A stretch of DNA of 64,000 nucleotides from Serilophus lunatus (taxonomy: Eukaryota; Chordata; Aves; Passeriformes; Eurylaimidae). The notes below the pieces were generated by a model. It was not told where the DNA came from. It was given only the letters and a program-made list of their open reading frames with translations, and ran no database searches. This document shows, one piece after another, positions 13,131-25,200 of the stretch. A program made the position numbers and the translations under genes. The stretch covers positions 466,069 to 530,068 of the forward strand of contig VXBA01000663.1 in assembly GCA_013399895.1 (NCBI GenBank), read 5' to 3'. Each line of letters opens with the position of its first letter. Within the stretch, counting starts at the first letter, position 1.

Positions 13131-14050
13131 CGTAATTATAAGGAAAGGGGGGGAGGGGGAAGAAAAAAAAAAGGGTGATAAAGGCGCAAGAGCCGAAACG
13201 CGGAGCGCGGCAGTTCAGCACCGACAGCTCCTTCCCCCGCACACGCCCGGCCCTCGCCCCCGCCGGGCAGCGCACGAAATGGCGACCGAGCCCGCCCGGG
13301 GATGTGGGCGCGTCGCAGCCGCGGAGCGTCTCCGCACGGCCCTGCCGGGACTGACCCCCCCGCCCCGGGAGGTGCCACCGGCCGCCACCGCAACAAAGCC
13401 CCGCAGCGGCCGCCGCAGCACCGGGAGGGCTCACCAGCTGCCTTCTCGCCCGTCCCCTCGGAGGAGCCCCGGCACCCGCGGCGGACGGGCGGCTCCTCGC
13501 CGTCGGGGCGGCGGCGGTGCGGGGGGGATAGATGACAGAACCGGTGCGAGGGAATGGATGATACCGGCGGTGCGGGGAGATGGATGACAGCAGCGGTGCG
13601 GGGGGATGTGACACCGGCGCGGCGGGCGGGCGCGCCACCTCCTGCAGCGTGATGCGCGGCGCGGTGACAGGGACGGTGAGACCAGTACTCACGCGAAGAT
13701 GCGGCCCCTCCGCCCGGCAAGAAGAGGGTCAAGGGGGTTCGCGCGCTATTCCTCCTCCTCCTCCTGCAGCTCCTGCTGTCTCTCGCTCGGCAGCCCGGCG
13801 AGAAGAGCCGCGGCGGGNCTCCCTCGCACCTGAGGGGGCGCGGGGCGCCTCCATGTTGGGCGTGACTGAGCCCGCCGGGCCGAAGTCCGGGCGGAATCGT
13901 CATGGTGCCGTCGCTCAGAGGCGCCCGGATGGTGACCGGCCCGGCCCTGAGCCTGCCCGGCAGCGCCCGGCCGGGGACAGCCGAGCGCTCCCCGCGGCGC
14001 CCCCGGGGCTGCTTCCCCGGCGAGGGCGGTGTTTTAAATAGCCGCATTAT
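13131..14050 (-). promoter_or_regulatory. CpG island, putative NRCAM promoter
   Basis: A sharp change from AT-rich DNA to a block dense in CG dinucleotides, about 0.9 kb long. On the minus strand there is a TATTTAAA box at 14033-14040. Downstream of it in that direction are two splice donors: GTGAGT with intron start at 13692, and GTGAGC with intron start at 13434. Together these suggest a minus-strand promoter and a noncoding first exon. In human, NRCAM lies just 3' of PNPLA8 on the same strand, so NRCAM (neuronal cell adhesion molecule, L1 family) is the natural candidate. No NRCAM coding sequence is in the window, so the assignment rests on synteny. A divergent plus-strand lncRNA promoter cannot be excluded. 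One ambiguous base (n) lies at 13818. Confidence 0.55.
13693..14005 (-). other. Candidate noncoding exon 1 of NRCAM
   Basis: The 3' limit is set by a consensus minus-strand donor: exon ...CTTCGC then intron GTGAGTACTG, boundary 13693/13692. The 5' limit is only a guess, about 30 nt downstream of the TATTTAAA box at 14033-14040. A second donor (CAGCTG then GTGAGC, boundary 13435/13434) could give a longer or alternative first exon. A CTC-rich stretch near 13748-13775 would lie in this 5'UTR as GAG/CAG-type triplets. No coding function is proposed. Confidence 0.35.
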
Positions 14051-15635
14051 TTTAGCCCAGCAGTGCCCCTCTAAATAGATGGTTTCAGCGAGTTTCCAAA
14101 CTGGAGACAAGGATATTATTTTACACTCGAGAATTGTCTTGTTGAACTCGTTAAATTTCCAGTTCATAAGTTCAGGAAGGCAGGCGCTTGGACGCGATCA
14201 CTCGAAGAGACGCTCAGGGTGCCACTATTTGGAGAAGAGTCCGGAACGGGGCTTATTCTAAATAAGCGTTTCTGCGGCACACACCTGTCACAGTGCTCTC
14301 TTTCCCTTTCACATCTTGCAGTTCAGTTAATGCACAACGTCGGAAAGCATTTTAATGTCATTTTGAGGCATTTATGGGCAGTGCTCAGTATTGCTCAAAA
14401 TCAATGCACGTATACCTTCAACATGGAGTAAATGTGATTATCTGCTGGATTTGCCTTTGGATCAGCTCTTTTAAGAATAGCCTTTTGTGCACTGCAAGGT
14501 AGCAACTTCTGCAGTGGTTAACTATTACACATTTCAGGCAACAGTTCTCAAGGTGAACTCTAAGGTGAAAACTTAATAGTGCAAAACACGATGCCTAAGA
14601 TGAGCAAAAAGCCCTTACCTTGCATCTCTGCAGAAATCCCATTATGACTTCGGCAAGTTAAATCTGAATGTCTGACCTTCTGAAAAACAACACTCTAGAT
14701 GAATAACAGATTGCAGAAATGATATAGCATATCATATAAACATCCAAGGGTTAAACAATAAGTCAGACTTTACTGCTTCATACTTTGGAGATATTCAAGA
14801 GCCCATCAATCTGAGGCCAGGATATTAATGTTTGAGGCCTGAACATGCAAAGAAGATTAGAATGTATGTGAAGAAAATCCTTTCTGTAAAGGGGGGAAGT
14901 TAAGTGCTTGAATGTTCTTTCGTTTGCTAACATTTTCATTTTTGCTATACAACTCTCATGCTCCCAACTGATTTATTCAAATACAAAAACGCTACAATCT
15001 AAGTAAATGTGCATCAGTATATAAGGGGGCCTTAAAACACTAGGATATTGCCTGGCTTTGCTTCCAAGACACTGTATTCCATAAAGAGATCATGTAGCTA
15101 CTCCTAGCTTTGAGAAAACGGATGTAAAATGCGGAGAGAAGGATGATTCATCAGACAGTTATCTGTTTGCATCCTTGATGGATTCCCAGGGGAACATGGT
15201 GAGCCAAACCTTCAGGACAAACCTGCAGGACACTTAAGGGGAAATATTTGAGTTGAAAGTTTAACTTTCTTAAAATGTAGGATCAAAGATCAGATTAGTA
15301 TTTGGATGGCCATCATTAGTTTATAAGCACAAACCATTAGGCTGTGTCAAACCACTTGGTGCAAGTTAGACCACAGAAACCTAGTAAATTAATAGATTTC
15401 GCTGTCACAGGGAGAGTGTATTGATGTATGATGAGGCCAAAGTGCTGCAACTGGTATGATTATACCCTTATGTTTCTTCTGAAAATTTAAACTGTGTAAT
15501 TTCTATATTACTGAGTTTAAAAAATACACACAATCAATATCACAAACCAGAACTTTCCAAATGGTGGCATACATATGATTATCAGTAAACAAGTAAATTC
15601 AAAAGTTTATACACCGAGGAGCTACTTCTGCTGGT

Positions 15636-15685
15636 GATGGCATCCACTACTGTGGATGGATGCCATCCTACTGGCAGTAGGATGG
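15636..15685. repeat. Compound inverted repeat (two overlapping hairpins)
   Basis: Hairpin 1: arm GATGGCATCCA at 15636-15646 pairs with TGGATGCCATC at 15657-15667, with a 10-nt spacer. Hairpin 2: CCATCCTACT at 15663-15672 pairs with AGTAGGATGG at 15676-15685, with a 3-nt loop. The right arm of the first overlaps the left arm of the second, so the two structures are mutually exclusive. Both are perfect over the stated arms. Confidence 0.85.
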
Positions 15686-17742
15686 TGACATCAAACAAAA
15701 AGAACGGGTGGGTTTGTTGGCTTAACAGCCATTTTGATAAGCAGAAGTGGCATGGCTGAAGAAAATTAGCTTTCAGAGTTCTTCTCTGCTGACTTGCATC
15801 TTTCCTGTATTCATCATACTACTTTTTGTAGCCTCTCTCCTCACTTTGCCTGCTGAAATTATGTCCGTGGATTGGCAGATCCAAACATAGTGGTTTAGTC
15901 TTCATGACCTTTTAATACCAGCCTTGGTTTACTTAGGTATCATCTACTGCTTTCTTCTATCGGTTGGGGTTTTTTGGTAGTCTTTGTTTAGGGAAGCATT
16001 GATCAAGTATGCAACGCATTCATTTGAGACACAAAATTGATATACAATTGCAGTGTTATGACACAGGAAAAGCTATAAAAAACTTGTATGTGATGGGTAT
16101 CAGTCATTATCTGGACATTTGAAAAGTATTTTTAGGTGACCAAATAAAATATGCAGAAGGCTGTTACATTGGGAAAAGTTAGTGTTAGCTAAAAATTATT
16201 CTTTGACATTTTGTTCCTAGCGCAAACATTTTTAAGGGATATGGAAAGATATCTTGATGTGTTCATCTCACCTAACTTTAGATGTCTACTATGTGAATGT
16301 CTGCATCTGAGCTAGTCACTCTCTCTGCTGAGCATAAAGGGAACCAGAAATAGGCAGTTTTAGTGTATGATTCATCTAAACTATTTTAGATGTCTACGTG
16401 AGAATAAGCCAAGTTGCATCCTAGAAATGCCTGTTTCACTCCATTGACTGTAACAGGACCAGCGTGTGTCTCGTTCAGCTGTAAAAGTCTACATTGTAAG
16501 TCTGCATTTACTCAGCTGAATGCCACCCATGTGGTTTTAACATGAGTTATCCCACTGTTCCACTTATTGGTGAACATAGCACAGTATAGCACACAAAGTA
16601 CTTTGCATGAAGTAAAATAATGAGGTATACCACACTGAATATATTGAAAGTCAGTAGAAGTTAGACTAATCATATTCAGTAGACTATGGGCCCCTCCAAA
16701 TCAAAAATTGAACAACTTTTGAGATTAATTTTAATCTAGTTGTTTATGGGCATTTCATATTTCTTTAGGAGGATCTACTGATACCATAATAGTAAAGTAA
16801 ATGTACTTATTTCTGGTCCAATACTTTTCAGAAGCTAGTATTTATTTATTATAGCAGCATAAAGTGAAAATATTTCTAAGCAGAAAAGGGAAAAAAGACA
16901 AGATCAAAAGTTTAAGCAATAATGTCGAATGTCAAAACCTGCAGTGCTTGGTATACAATAATTAATTCAGCTTTCACAGAGCACCAGGCAGAAGTTGTGT
17001 TTTGATGCAAGGTATGTTGAGAACTAAGGTAGCAAGAGTATTGTGTAGGAAAGACAGAAATTTCTGTCAAGATTTGAAAAACAATAATTTAAGTCTTCAG
17101 AACTATTCTTTCGAAAGACAATTTGTGACTACAATTAGGTACTGCCATGCCCGATTTATAAGCTCTTGCCTAAGTTCCCCTTAAAAGAAATCAGAGTTCT
17201 AGAACCCAAGAAGTCTAGCAGGTTAAGCAGTTGGAGACAACAACATAGAAATGCTGTGGTTTTAATCATGCCTTTTTTAATTCTTTAGATATTTGAAGCT
17301 GGTGACAAACACTGCCAGGGATTCACTGGGCTGAAACTTCCTCCAGGAATTAGATGTTTGAATGCAAAATGAAAGAAGATGATCCTGTTCTTTGAGAAGC
17401 AGATGGGGAGGAGGAGCTTGGTGCTGTCACCTGTCCCATTTTCAATTAGCTTGATCGCCAGAGTGCTGAGAAAAGAAGTAGGAGCTCTGAGTTCGCTTAT
17501 TTCCTTTGCTCAATGAATTTTGACCTCTCAGAGCACGGACCTCATAGAAACATCTTAGGAGAATTTGAGGATGAAGATAGAGTTTTCAGTCCATCCTACA
17601 CAGTGAGAGAAAGCAAGACTGCACACATAAAATACATCTCACACAAACAAGGAAACTGCAATTGATATATTTGCCTGTGTATGGGAAACTTGAGTTTTAA
17701 CCCTATGTCTGCACATATTTTACTGCTTTTTTGTGTCATTTT

Positions 17743-17758
17743 TGTTGTTGTTGTTGTT
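17743..17758. repeat. (TTG)n microsatellite
   Basis: A short run of TTG triplets, about five units, flanked by T-rich sequence. Confidence 0.8.
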
Positions 17759-18294
17759 TTTAGATTTCCAACTTGTCTCACTTCTCCCCAGTAGATGAGC
17801 ATCTAGGTTATATCTTGGCTAATGATTAGAGAATTCTTTCTTGCTCCTACGAGTATTTAATATTTCCATGGAGAGTGAAATACCTTCAGAAGGATAGATG
17901 ACAGCCCTATTTCATTTTTGAATACTCCATTTCTTAGCTGGTAATTAGCAAAGCCTGAAAAAGGAGTTAAACATACCTCACACACCCCAGACAATTCTAA
18001 TCACAGGAAGATAGTACCATCACCTTGGTTTTGTGTCAAGTTCAATCAATTAGATGGATGTGCTCTGAGAAAGCTTTTCAGGTATAAGACAGAGATGAAC
18101 TTAAAACATTACAGATACCAACAGATGCAGATGACAGTACTTTTGTCCATGCCCAGGACATGATCTCAAGGGATATATAATTAGAACTTTTCAGAAACTT
18201 CAAAGAGAATAGATTATATAAAATTAGTACTTAGTACGATCTTTGGCACATTATAAAAACTACATCTCGTTTTGACAGCTGTGTTCAACATGGT

Positions 18295-19044
18295 GAAATG
18301 GCTCAAGGCACCCCTGGATATATGTACAGATTGGGGAATGAGATTCTGGAAAGCAGTGCCTGGGAAAGGGACCTTACAGTCCTGGTCAGTGGCACATTGA
18401 ATCTGAGTCAGCAGTGCCCTGGCAGCCAGGAGGGCCAACTGTGTCCTGGGGGTATCAAGTAAAGCATCTTCAGTCAGTCAAGGGAGGTAATTGTCCTGCT
18501 CTGCTCTGCACTGGTGTGGCCTCATCTGGAATATTGTGGCAGGTTTGGGCACCACAATATGACAAAGATATTGAGCTATTGGGGAGCATTCAAAGAAGGG
18601 CAATGAAGATGGTGAAGGGTCTTGAGGGGAAGCTGTATGAGTAGGGGTTGAGGTCACTTGGTCTGTTCTGCTTGGAGAAGAGACTGAGGGGAGATCTCAT
18701 TGCAGCCTACAACTTCCTCATGAGGGGAAGGGGAAAGGTAGACATTGATCTCTTCTCTATGGTGACCAATGACAGGACTTGAGGGAATGGCCTGAAGTTG
18801 TGTCAGGGGAGGTTTAGGTTGGATATTGGAAAAAGGTTCTTCACCCAGAGGGTGGTTGGGCACTGGAACAGGCTCCCCAGAGAAGTGGTCACAGCACCAA
18901 GTGTGACAGAGTTCAAGAAGTGTTTGGACAATACTCTCAGACACATGATGTGACTCTTGGGGATAGTCCAGTGCAGGACTGGGAGTTTGACTCGATGATC
19001 TTTGTGGGTCCTTTCCAACTCAGCATATTCTGTGATTCTGTGAA
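18295..19044 (+). mobile_element. CR1 LINE, 3' end, plus orientation
   Basis: About 750 bp of well-preserved CR1 sequence: the end of the reverse-transcriptase ORF region plus the 3'UTR. Recognisable blocks are CACCCCTGGATATATGTACA near 18308, the GTGCCCTGGCAGCCAGGAGG block near 18412, GGGCACCACAATATGACAAA near 18548, TTCTTCACCCAGAGGGTGGT near 18837 and the terminal TTCTGTGATTCTGTGA microsatellite. It is 5'-truncated, as usual for CR1. It is the best-preserved copy in the window, but stops interrupt the frame, so it is not active. Confidence 0.92.
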
Positions 19045-21796
19045 GTTGATGGAAAATTGATATTAATTTCACCAGGACCATTGTTATATAAATAAAGGAA
19101 GGAAGTCCTTCACACGTAGAGGACTAAACTGTCTGCAAACACTAAACTCTTTTTGTGTACATGATTACAGTCCACATTTTTCCATTAGACGTGCTTGGCT
19201 TAGACAGTTAAAAATCTTTTACACCCCTAATTCATGGTTCAAGGTTCTTGAAAAACTACTCCACATAGGTCGAAAGTCTACAGACATCAAGCAATTTGTT
19301 CAAGGGACTTCTAAAGTGCTGAATACTAAGCAGCTTCATTTTCAAAAACAAAAGCTTGGAATCAAGCTTGACATTATGATTTAACCTGTCCCATCCTTCA
19401 GTTAAGTGTCTCACAGGTTAAGAGAGTTTATCTTCAGTGGGGCGTTTTCTATTATGGAAATGAGCCAGGAAGCAATGCCAAGATTCTGGAAAATCCTATT
19501 ACTAGCTATTAGAACTATAACTCTTGCATTAGTGAAACTTTCTACCAGTCCACTAAATAGTCATGCACATTTTTATCGTGCATATCCATAATGTGAATGG
19601 ACTTAATGATTTTCACACACACTCACAAAAACTAAGCATGTACTGAAGTCTTTTGTGATGACAGAGAAAAAGGACAAGGTCTGCTCCTTTTCCCAACATA
19701 TGAATATAAATTTTTGCCACATGTAGTAAGGCTTAGATTAAAAGAAAGATTTTGCTTGGGAAACTGAGAAGAAGGAGAGGAAAACTTTGGTGAAAAGTTG
19801 TATCAATTAAGTCGTTTTGAAGTTATTCTTTGGTCTTGAACTCCAAAAATGCCCAAAGGGCTTACCTAGTCTGCTTGCTTAGGATACACCTTGTTCTCTA
19901 AGTCTGCTGGACCTTCTGAGGATGAAATTCATTTTAAATTACAAACACACAATTACCCTTAATGGCTTATGTTTGGATTTCTTTACCAGTGAGAAAATCT
20001 CTGAATAAATTGACTGGCTCTACTGGGTTCCCAGCAGAGAGACATCATTTCATGGTCCTTGTAGCTTTCTGAAGCAGGTAGCAGTGAAGAATCATCCTTA
20101 ATTTTTTTATGCATTACCAAACACATTTCCAAGATTCTCTTATATGGGTCACCATATCAGGATAATAACATATATTTAAAGGTAAAAAAAACTTGAAAAT
20201 TTTGTTACTTGATATGAAAGGTTTCACGCTTCATAACTTTATTTATGGTAGTCCAAAATACTACAGAAAAAAAAAACAATTTCTGCCCCTGGAACTGTAC
20301 AATTCTTACAGGTGAAACATCCAGGATGGGAGGAAAAGCAATTCTTGAGCACCCCATCAACTCAATTAACATGTACTGCAAAGCAGTGTGTGAGTATTCT
20401 CTCCTTTAGCTGGCACTGAGGTTAGTTAATAATTCCTAGGGTCTGTATAGCATCAAAAGATGTTTAGAAGGTGTGATTGATGATCACCAGAACAGCTGAT
20501 CTCTAGCCCTTTGGGAAACCTGTAAGAGGAGCTGAGATCCCCTGCAAATGTTCTAGTTGCGTGGACCTAGAGGTATGAATTTGGAATTTAGAAGAGTTCA
20601 AGAAATCTGCCCCAGATGAATCAAATACTTTGAACAACTCGGGAAAAAAAAATTGCTGAAAATGTTTATTATGGAACACAACAAATTAACTAAACCCAGT
20701 GCATTTGTGCATCACTAGATGTGTAATTACACATATTTAACAAAAGAAAGGAATTTTAAAATTAAAAGATGCCGAGATTTTCCAATAGCTGCCAGGCAAC
20801 ATACTGTTGGAAATAATTTCAACATGCTTTTGATATTAAGGTACAATGAATTTGCAAAGTTTCTGTTTCATGTGCTGCGTGAACCTCAACATAAACAGAA
20901 GGAATACTTTTCTTTTTTCCCCTCATTCCCTATAGAAAATTGCACTCAAAAATAAACAGCAACCAGACCGATTTAGTTTTACTATTCCTTCTCTAGTAGA
21001 AATTCCAACTCATGGTATACAGGCATAGCACTCCTCAGTACAGCACCCAAATGCTTCACTGTGCCCTCTTCTGCTTGATCTCCCTTAACTCCCTGCTCTT
21101 TGTCATGTGAATACTGAGCTTCACTATTTTTCCATTCTTTTCTGGTAAGAGCATATAATTTTCTTTTCACAAACTGGAGGAAAATTACACAATTTCTAAG
21201 AATGCTGGAAATTACTCTTCTCTGTCTCACTATTTACACTTTGCTGGAAGAGCAGTTATCACATACAGCAATTATTGTGGAGTTTGAGTATCTTCCATCT
21301 CTATGCTCTATGTCACTCAACTACAGGAAACCCCATAGTTAATGATGTATGATCCCTGGTATTCCTGCTTTCCTCTCACTGCAAGTAAGCCTTTTTCCAA
21401 TTTGTGCTCCTAAGATTGTCAGTGTTTCATGTTGTAACTACTCTTGCTCCTTCCGGAGTGCTCAGGCAGGGCTCATGTTAAAATGATAATCACTCACCTC
21501 CTCCAGTGCCAGAACCTTTTTCCCTGCTTGCTGTGATGCTGACTTCTAAAGGAGTCCAGCAGTTTCCTCAGCTCCGGAGTTCCCCTAAGTTTTTAAAAAA
21601 CTTGGAGAAGCAAATCAGTGTAGTTACCAGCTATATGCCCTGGAATCAGATGGCTGAATTTACAAAAACACACACTGTGCAATAATTTGTCAGTCACTGA
21701 GGTGTTGCTAAGAGGTTTTCCTGGTTTACTCAATCTGGCTAATACAAACTGGAATTTTCTTTTTTTCATCATCAACCAGTCAAGAGTGGTGATTAT
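19045..21796. other. Intergenic DNA, nothing recognised
   Basis: AT-rich sequence with short chance frames only. No promoter, exon or repeat family could be recognised by eye. Confidence 0.5.
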
Positions 21797-22266
21797 CCCA
21801 CTCTACTCTGTAGCTTCACCTTGAGTACTGGAGTTTTAAGAACCAGAATATAAGAAGGATATAAAGCTATTAGTAGAGTGTCTACAGAGATAGGGAACGA
21901 TTTAGAGGGGAAGCCATACAAGAAGCAGCTGAGATCACTTGAGTTGTTCAGCCTGGAGAAAAGAAGACTGAGGGGAGACCTCGTAGTAGTTTACAGCTTC
22001 CTGGTTACTGATCTCTCTGGTGATCAGTGGTAGGAACCAACGGAGCAGTATGAAGATTACGCTGGATATTAGGAAGAGGTTCCTCACCCAGAGATGGTTG
22101 GGATCTAGAACAGGCTCCCAGGGAAGTGGGATGTTTGAGTTCAAGAAGAGTTTGGACAATGTTTACGGGCGCATGGTGGGATTCTTGGGGTTGTCCTGTA
22201 CAGGGCTGGGAGTTGAACCTGATGATCCTTTTGGGTCCCTTCCAACTAAAGATATTCTATGATTTC
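21797..22266 (+). mobile_element. CR1 LINE, 3' end, plus orientation
   Basis: The same family and orientation as the copy at 18.3-19.04 kb but shorter and more diverged. Shared blocks include AAGAAGGATATAAAGCTATT near 21854, GAGGGGAAGCCATACAAGAA near 21905, TTCAGCCTGGAGAAAAGAAG near 21948, GAACAGGCTCCCAGGGAAGT near 22108 and CTTCCAACTAAAGATATTCT near the 3' end. A deletion inside the element shortens the middle portion. Confidence 0.9.
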
Positions 22267-25200
22267 TTTAATAAGAAAGACAGAGCAGAAGCAAGTCTAA
22301 ATATGTAAAGTATTGTGGTTTTGTTGCTCCTTGGTGCTGTAAGTCCAAACTGGACAAGCAAGATGTGTTGGCCAGCAGTAGCCCTCACAGGTATTGCTGG
22401 CCAACTCTGATACCCACAGCTGAAGATAATGTGGGTCAACCAAAGGAGAGGAGGTGGAAACCTCTGGATCTATGGGACTGATTCCCTGACTTTTTAATCC
22501 AATATATTCCCTAAACTGGAGTCAGGAGAGTGCCTGTACTCCTTACTCAAGGGAGTATTCCTAGCTGGGTATAGATAAATCCAGGGTTTTTTTCTGTATA
22601 TATGCATGCACATGTTCACTGTTTTCCACTACCATGGATAACAGAAACAGCTCTGAGTTTCCTCAGATGTTTAAATATGCTAAATAACCATTTTATTTAG
22701 CACATTCAGTAGTAATTTGCATATTTGATCTATGAGTACCCTTAATCAATACACAAATGAATTTGAAGATTATTGTTTCAGTCTGTGTCTTCAAGCCAAA
22801 TAGATTCATCTGCCACCTGGATTTCTCTCTAAAAACATAGTATATATATTACATTTGACATCAAACTTTGTGTTTTCTGCTAACCTCCACTTATGTTATA
22901 AAGTTATTTTTTTTGTTGCTGTGCTTAGGGAGGAACCTTCTACCATCAAAATCAATCTCTTGGCACCATCTATGTATGATCCTCTGTTATTTTAACTATG
23001 CAATAATGATTTTCTCATTTCTCTGATCATCTGTTGTTCTGAGAAACATTTGTGCTCTGCTTAAAGGTTTAGAAATGCTGCAACTGGTGTTTTTGAGCAG
23101 GAGAGACAAGGCTACTGTTTTTTGGGGGGTTTTTTGTTTTTTTTGTAACACTTTTATCATTCTATGTTCTATGGCACAAATTCAAGAATTAACATGAAGA
23201 GAGCTATTTCAGGCAAGTACATTCTTGTCCAGAAATAAACAGAGAAAGAGATGAGCCCAAGGGCTGTTCTGTAAATCATGTAACAGCTCTTTACAACAGC
23301 ATCACTAGGTTTCAAATTTAGGCATAAAATTATTAAAGACTACTTTATAACACAGCATTGAGGTACAGGGGTGTCAGAAACCAGACAAGTTCCAGAGGGC
23401 AGAGCTAAAAAAACAAGTTCTTTACAATGGGAAACAATGACATAGAAAAAGATTGATCTATTCTGGGAAAGAAAACGGGAACATCTTGGAATGGTACTCA
23501 GGTCAGAACTCCTACACAAATGCTATCATCCCTTTTGTCCCTAGGGAAGTAAACCCAGACCTGTATTCTCAACAGCTATTGTTCTAGACCGTTAAAGCAA
23601 GATGACAATACGGCAAGGTGACTTGTCTGAGCGAAACTATGAAATCCTAGATATCTTCACAGTGATGTGGAAGGGTAGATGCAGCTGAGTGCACAGCTGA
23701 CTACTTGCCACCATCTACTGTGACGTTTTGTTTCACTGAGGCTGTAGAGACACATGCTTAGAGATGAAAGATACACAGCCCTAACACATATACCTGAATA
23801 AAAGCTCAAAGACATAAGACATTAATACTGAGCCTTCTGTGATCTCATTTGTTGACCTTCACAGCAGTGACTGCAGACCAGAGGCTAGCACTAACAGACT
23901 AGCTGTTGCAGTTATTTGGTTCAAGCTAAAGGAGGGCTGCAGTATTATGGCTCTGTGAAGCTATTTGAGCATGTCTGCATCAGATTAGAAAATCAACTGC
24001 CTTCGATCATTTTCTAATCTGCTGTTTACTGTTGTGGAGAAGGGGTTTATGAGATGCAGTGTGTTTGTTTTTACAAATACAGTCTGACAGGTTGACTTAC
24101 CTTCTGAAGCTCTTTATTCTTATTTCCTTTTAGGTAACTAAGGAAGAAAAGCTGTCCAGAAACTGTCATCACAAAAAAGGTACATATTTCAGAGCACCTA
24201 ATTAGAAGTTCTTTTTCGCTACTTTGAACAGGCTTTGGGTCTACTTTGAGTAGGTTCAGAATTCTCCGTTGTCTTCCCTTAGCACGCCTCTAGCTGCATC
24301 CGTAACGCTTTGGGCCTCTGGAAAAGCCTCAGCTCGCATCCAGAGGACCCACATTCCTCAGGCAACAGGATTTTCATACTGTCAGTGAGATCACCTCCTC
24401 GTGTATTCTGCAGTGTTTTGAGGCTGCCAGCACATATTCCATGCCTCCTCCATAAGGCATGCTTTCATAGAATCACAGACAGCACATCTCTGAAAAGGCA
24501 TGGCAGCACAGACATGTATCAGGACCCAGTGGGTTTTTCCATCACCAGCAGATGAGTGTCCTCTCACACAACAGAACACTAAATTTGAAATAGCAGCCTG
24601 CCTATCCCCATGTCATCCCATGGTGACAACCAAAGGGTTAGCCAAGCAGCATCCATGCGATCCTTTGGCTTGCTCAGGAAACACACTCCCTTTCCGCACA
24701 CATCTGAACCCGATCTAACACTCCTCAGCCTAACACTGGATCTGGCTTGTGAACCTTGTTGTCTCATTGTACAGTAGATTTCTTTGGCGCAGAAGTTTGG
24801 TCATGGGAGTCTTCTTTTGAGGAACTGTCCCAGAGAGAAAGAAGTCTTGGCACCAGCTCCCTGCTAAGAACAGCTGTTTGCCTATTTCACAAACATCCCT
24901 GATTGTCAGCTGGACACCTGATGCCAGGTCTGCCGGGGATGCTCTTCACAGAAGAGGTTACTGGAACAAGGGATCTACTTTTATTTGATCTGGGGACTCC
25001 ACACTTCTGGAGTGCTTTTGGAATGGGGACCTTGCCATGGGGACCTCCAGCAAAGGGATCTCTTGACACCGTCACAATGCCTTCAGAGTTTGGCATTCTA
25101 AGCCCAACTGGAAACCAGACATTTCAAAGCATTTTGAGGACCTGAGAAATTGTCTTTTCCAGTGCTTTTAGTGACTTTGAGCTGTTGTGACCATGGAGTA

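Larger units (their letters stand above)
14051..18294. other. Intergenic DNA upstream of the CpG island
   Basis: No gene is seen. It contains the compound palindrome at 15636-15685 and a short (TTG)n tract near 17743-17758. Open frames here are short and unconvincing. Confidence 0.5.

Noticed and set aside
13120..14167. Long open frames across the CpG island, up to 343 codons on the minus strand and others on the plus strand
   Set aside because: GC-rich DNA has few stop codons. Several overlapping frames on both strands are open at once, the products are Arg/Pro/Gly/Ala-rich with no known domain, and one crosses an ambiguous base.
18414..19081. Short frames on both strands at 18.4-19.1 kb
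   Set aside because: They are fragments of the CR1 3' end and its reverse strand, not host genes.
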